Shown here: positions 60,679 to 64,000 of the stretch, in pieces
How the letters are laid out: each line of letters opens with the position of its first letter
Position numbering within the stretch: position 1 is the first letter of the stretch
Assembly (NCBI RefSeq): GCF_016287535.1
Contig: NZ_JAEFAJ010000005.1
Span: forward strand, 62,001-126,000
Source: Ruminococcus sp.
Lineage (GTDB): Bacteria; Bacillota; Clostridia; Oscillospirales; Ruminococcaceae
Reading direction: 5' to 3'
Length of the DNA: 64,000 nt
The notes under the pieces: generated by a model
Seen by the model: only the letters and a program-made list of their open reading frames with translations
Database searches by the model: none
Told to the model about the DNA's origin: nothing
Position numbers and translations under genes: made by a program

Positions 60679-62923
60679 AAATAAAAGCAGTTTCTGTATA
60701 CGTTTTAAAAGCAAGTTCTCCGAGGATACCAAGCTCTTTGTGACCAATCTTGTTTTCCATCTGCTTTGCGTTCCTGTGCTTGCAGGGGTACTGCTGAAGG
60801 AAATGTATATGGAGCAGATCAATGACTACAGCGGAAGTCAGGATATGCTCCCGTTTATCGCGATCGCGGTCATAGCTTTCATTCTGAGTATTGCAATGGG
60901 CTTCGTGATCCCTATGATGAATTTCAGGTATCTGTATAACAAATCACTGGTCGATATGAACTACTCGCTCCCGCTGAACAACCGTCAGCGTTTCTTTGCC
61001 GATTACTTTTCAGGTCTGATAGCATATATCGCACCTCCTCTTGTTGGTGCGGTCATAGGCGGCGCAGAGCTGCTTATCGGTTCGTTTTTTATTGACATCA
61101 GTGAATTATATGAAATTATACCAATGCTATTACGTATCGGTTTTGTTGTTATCGTCGGAATGATAATGCTGTATACACTTTCTGTATTAGCAATAACCTT
61201 TGCGGGCAGTACGTTTGAGGCGCTGTTCAGCATTGCAGCTGTAAATATAATGATACCCGCATTCCTGAGCCTTACATGGATGAATATCGTGAATGCAGCA
61301 GGTTTCGGACTCAGCGAAGAGGCTATAACAAATAGCTTTACCCTGTTTACGACAAGCCCTTTGGGTGTAATGTTCTTTATTGCGTTTTCCAGTGAAAAAT
61401 GGTTCATGTCTGCAAGAAGAGCTTATTCTGAAAGATTTGAATATACTACTTCGTTCATAAACTCGGTATACTTCAGTTTTATGGTAAGAGCGCTGCTGTT
61501 TATTGCAGTGATTGTCCTTATCTCGTACCTGCTCTATAAGCACCGCAAGGCGGAGGACGTTTCAAAGCCTTACGTTTACAAAGCTTTTTACTATGTGCTC
61601 ATGGCAACTGCGGTATACTGTATTTTCTCGGTCATGAAGATGACAGACACTTCAAGCGCATTTATTGCCGCATTTATCATAAGCGGTATCCTGTGGTTCG
61701 TTATGGAGGTAATAAGGCGCCGCGGATTCAAGCGCTTCTGGACCGCTGTTGTGAGCTTTGCTGCAGCAAGCGCTGCTGTTATCGGCGTTATACAGCTGAC
61801 TGACATCACGAACGGTTTTGGCAGAGCTAAGTTTACGCCTTCAGCTTCATCTGTCACCGATGTTGAGATCAATGTGTATGGAAGGTATGATTCACTGTAT
61901 GAGGACAGGCTCATGCACGATAAAAAGGTAATAAAAGACGCTGTTGAGTTTAACAAGGAGATAGTTGACCGACATTATAATCCTGAAAAGTACGATTATG
62001 AGCTTTTGAGATACAGGGACAGTGCAAATGGCATAACAAATGAAGGCTATGTTCTTGATATTACAAATATAGATATAGTATTCTATACAAGGAGCGGGGC
62101 TTCCATATCCCGTAATTATCAGGTCCCTTCGGAAATGCTTACAGATCTGTTATGCGATATGTATACAAGTGAGGAATATGCGGAACAGGTAACTGAGGAT
62201 ATGTTCAGAAAAAGCCTTGTAAAAGACAATAATAATTACGGATACGGTATTTCTCCGGAAGAGGCACAGCACTGCCGTTTTGAAATCTGCGACAAATTAG
62301 GAGTGTATACTGATATATATTTTTCTGTTGAAGAGGGAAGAGCGCTTGCTGACGCAGTTCGCACGGATATAGCGGCTATGACGGCTGATGACCTGAAAAA
62401 TTCCGATAATTACTGCTATCTGGAAGGTATTATTATAAATTCCGCCTGCCATAATACGGTGGCTTTCCTTGAAGAACATGATATAGTTTATAATAAGACC
62501 GCTGAAAAACTGGTCGCTGAAATGACATCGGACGGAAAAGATATTTCCTTCAGAACGGAGCCTGACTACATATTCCCGCTGCTGCTGTTCACAGATAATA
62601 ATAACGGCAATAACTATGACCGTTACAGATACGAGAGTTCAGTAAACGACGGAGTTAAGCTTGACTATATTCTCAACTTCAGCGTAAACAGCAATCGTTC
62701 ATCAGGTAAATACGGCTATAATGCTACAGGTTACTACACTGTCAACGATACAGAGGCTGTGGAGAAGCTTCTGGAAATCGCTACGCCTGTTGTGCTGGGA
62801 GAGAAGGTCATTGGCGAGGTACAGTACGGCAATTCTACTCTTTATGTTACGGATCGTCCCGGATACAGCGAGATATTCAACAAAGCAAAAGGAGCTTTGA
62901 GCTGGCATAGCGGCAGGGCGTGA
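60650..62923 (+). CDS. ABC transporter permease-type membrane protein with large extracytoplasmic C-terminal part
   Basis: 757 residues from the ATG at 60650 (GGAGG at 60636-60640; 9-nt spacing). About ten membrane helices lie in the first ~400 residues (LLCVPVLAGVLL, IAIAVIAFILSIAMGFVIPM, GLIAYIAPPLVGAVIGGAEL and others). The final ~350 residues are polar with alternating strands and helices (VTDVEINVYGRYDS onward), probably outside the cell. It pairs with the ATPase just upstream. YtrA-regulated transporters in Firmicutes respond to wall-acting antibiotics; that role here is inference. Confidence 0.8.
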   Translation: MTAATTSVNKNKSSFCIRFKSKFSEDTKLFVTNLVFHLLCVPVLAGVLLKEMYMEQINDYSGSQDMLPFIAIAVIAFILSIAMGFVIPMMNFRYLYNKSLVDMNYSLPLNNRQRFFADYFSGLIAYIAPPLVGAVIGGAELLIGSFFIDISELYEIIPMLLRIGFVVIVGMIMLYTLSVLAITFAGSTFEALFSIAAVNIMIPAFLSLTWMNIVNAAGFGLSEEAITNSFTLFTTSPLGVMFFIAFSSEKWFMSARRAYSERFEYTTSFINSVYFSFMVRALLFIAVIVLISYLLYKHRKAEDVSKPYVYKAFYYVLMATAVYCIFSVMKMTDTSSAFIAAFIISGILWFVMEVIRRRGFKRFWTAVVSFAAASAAVIGVIQLTDITNGFGRAKFTPSASSVTDVEINVYGRYDSLYEDRLMHDKKVIKDAVEFNKEIVDRHYNPEKYDYELLRYRDSANGITNEGYVLDITNIDIVFYTRSGASISRNYQVPSEMLTDLLCDMYTSEEYAEQVTEDMFRKSLVKDNNNYGYGISPEEAQHCRFEICDKLGVYTDIYFSVEEGRALADAVRTDIAAMTADDLKNSDNYCYLEGIIINSACHNTVAFLEEHDIVYNKTAEKLVAEMTSDGKDISFRTEPDYIFPLLLFTDNNNGNNYDRYRYESSVNDGVKLDYILNFSVNSNRSSGKYGYNATGYYTVNDTEAVEKLLEIATPVVLGEKVIGEVQYGNSTLYVTDRPGYSEIFNKAKGALSWHSGRA

Positions 62924-63564
62924 GAAAAAAGCCGTTATGTATTGATCAACAGAAGAAAAAGATTTTCATGAACAAAAAAGAAGGATAAATATACGGAGCG
63001 CCGCTGATAAAGCGGCGCTCCTGGTCTTTGCCGCAGGAGCTGAAAACTCATGCAGCAGTTTTTATAAAATACCGGAATAAAATGAAAAGACAGCCGATTT
63101 TCACCGACTGCCTTTCAGGGGATATTAAAATTTGGAGAAAGCTTTATTAAATGTGCCGGCTGCTGATACTGCTGCCGGCTGCCGTTACAGCCGCATTCAT
63201 TTTAGCAGCATATCCGGAACGTGATAGTTGATCACTCATATTTTTTTGATATATCAACCTATGATTTTATTATATCATTTTTCCATATCTTATCAAGTAC
63301 ATTCTTGCTATATAATTATACAAACTGAGCATTTATTGCTATTATATACGTGAGGTAATACAAAACAGATGGGTCCTGTTATCTGTAGACTGAAAAAAGA
63401 AGTGTATATCGGATGTATTAAAATCTGATACCGACTGTTTTTACTTGAATTAAGTAAGGCTATATGATATAATAAATGTATGCTTTACTATCGCCTTTGG
63501 CAGATATGTAAAGCTGAATTTTAGTTGATAGGCAACACTGATCATTTAACAGGAAGAGAGAACT
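62924..63564. other. Intergenic region between ABC operon and LysR gene
   Basis: About 640 nt without a supportable gene. A terminator GGAGCGCCGCT/AGCGGCGCTCC lies at 62995-63021. A GCCGGCTGC direct repeat is at ~63158 and ~63175. TTGAAT (63445-63450), a 17-nt spacer and TATAAT (63468-63473) form a likely LysR-gene promoter, followed by GCTTTAC/GTAAAGC arms at ~63482 and ~63507 that could be an operator. Confidence 0.6.
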
Positions 63565-64000
63565 ATGACGCTACAACAGTTAAAATATATCATCGCCATT
63601 TCCGAGACAGGTTCCATAACAACAGCGGCACAGCGCCTTTTTATTGCTCAGCCGAGCCTTTCCAAAGCTGTTGCGGAGCTTGAAAAGGAAATGGGTATAA
63701 ATATCTTCAACCGAAGCAACAGGGGAGTATATCTTTCCGAGGACGGTACTAAGTTCCTTGCTTATGCAAGGCAGATAGTCGAGCAGGCTGAGCTGCTTGA
63801 AAGTGAATACAAGTCCACAGCTCCGCCGAGAAGAGCCTTCGCAGTTTCGGCACAGCATTATGCATTCGTGGTAAATGCATTTGTTGAGCTTGTAAGGGAA
63901 TACGGCAGGGATAAGTATGAATTCTCACTCCGTGAGCTTAAAACAGCGGAGATAATAGAGGACGTCCGTACACGCAGGAGCGATATAGGTGTGCTGTTCC
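63565..64000 (+). CDS. LysR-family transcriptional regulator (3' end outside window)
   Basis: 145 codons visible from the ATG at 63565 (GGAAGAGAG upstream), open to the window end. N-terminal winged helix: LQQLKYIIAISETGSITTAA, LFIAQPSLSKAVAELEKEMG, NIFNRSNRGVYLSEDGTKFL. The effector domain starts near residue 93 (RAFAVSAQHYAFVV). Targets unknown. Confidence 0.93.
   Translation, partial: MTLQQLKYIIAISETGSITTAAQRLFIAQPSLSKAVAELEKEMGINIFNRSNRGVYLSEDGTKFLAYARQIVEQAELLESEYKSTAPPRRAFAVSAQHYAFVVNAFVELVREYGRDKYEFSLRELKTAEIIEDVRTRRSDIGVLF

Overview
The window looks like chromosome from a cellulosome-forming Ruminococcus (Oscillospiraceae). Seven secreted proteins carry type I dockerins with Thr-rich linkers. 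Plant-wall modules GH9, GH10, GH11, GH53, CBM22-like and CE1 are present, as are a CotH-type protein and BspA-like repeats. Housekeeping genes (secA, rpsF-ssb-rpsR, hslO, ireB, tgt/queA, dap genes) are of Firmicutes type.

Layout. 1-7.5 kb: end of a CotH-like protein, a YczE-type membrane protein, a U32-like protein, a degenerate GH11 dockerin protein and a second secreted dockerin protein. 7.57-23.4 kb: a cwlD-type N-acetylmuramoyl-L-alanine amidase gene split by a 15,114-bp integrated element. The two gene halves share an 8-bp core (ACATGGCG). Joining them at one core copy restores the amidase active-site motif DAGHGGIDGGC in frame. The element carries a GH9 dockerin cellulase, an isochorismatase-type hydrolase, cobalamin-independent methionine synthase, a BspA-like dockerin protein, two COG0523 GTPases behind Fur-type operators, a small ORF and a large serine recombinase at its right end. 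No phage or conjugation genes are visible.

23.4-31.8 kb: ECF sigma/regulator pair, TSCPD protein, GH25 lysozyme, ireB, phosphopantetheinyl transferase, a structured-RNA candidate, secA and a lipoprotein. 31.9-40.1 kb: methyltransferase-hslO-HAD phosphatase, GH53 galactanase with dockerin, NERD protein, DUF378 protein, rpsF-ssb-rpsR, a cation/proton antiporter and ispF. 40.1-48 kb: lysozyme-like dockerin protein with a MIF homologue, a methionine-gamma-lyase-like PLP enzyme, hflX, a GIY-YIG protein, and tgt-PAS-queA (queuosine).

48.1-52.8 kb: a lysine riboswitch ahead of asd-dapA-dapB. This operon is interrupted by a small four-helix-bundle (23S-IVP-like) gene between inverted repeats. A GNAT and a hotdog thioesterase follow. 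52.8-59.1 kb: a LacI-sensor/GGDEF protein divergent from a GH11-CBM22-GH10-dockerin-CE1 xylanase/esterase. 59.2-64 kb: a GntR-ABC transporter operon and the start of a LysR regulator.

The main discovery candidate is the 15-kb serine-recombinase element. It moves cellulosomal and metal-linked metabolic cargo, disrupts a CwlD-type amidase in a way that excision would reverse exactly, and has Fur-type boxes on both sides of the intergenic region that separates the GTPases from the recombinase.
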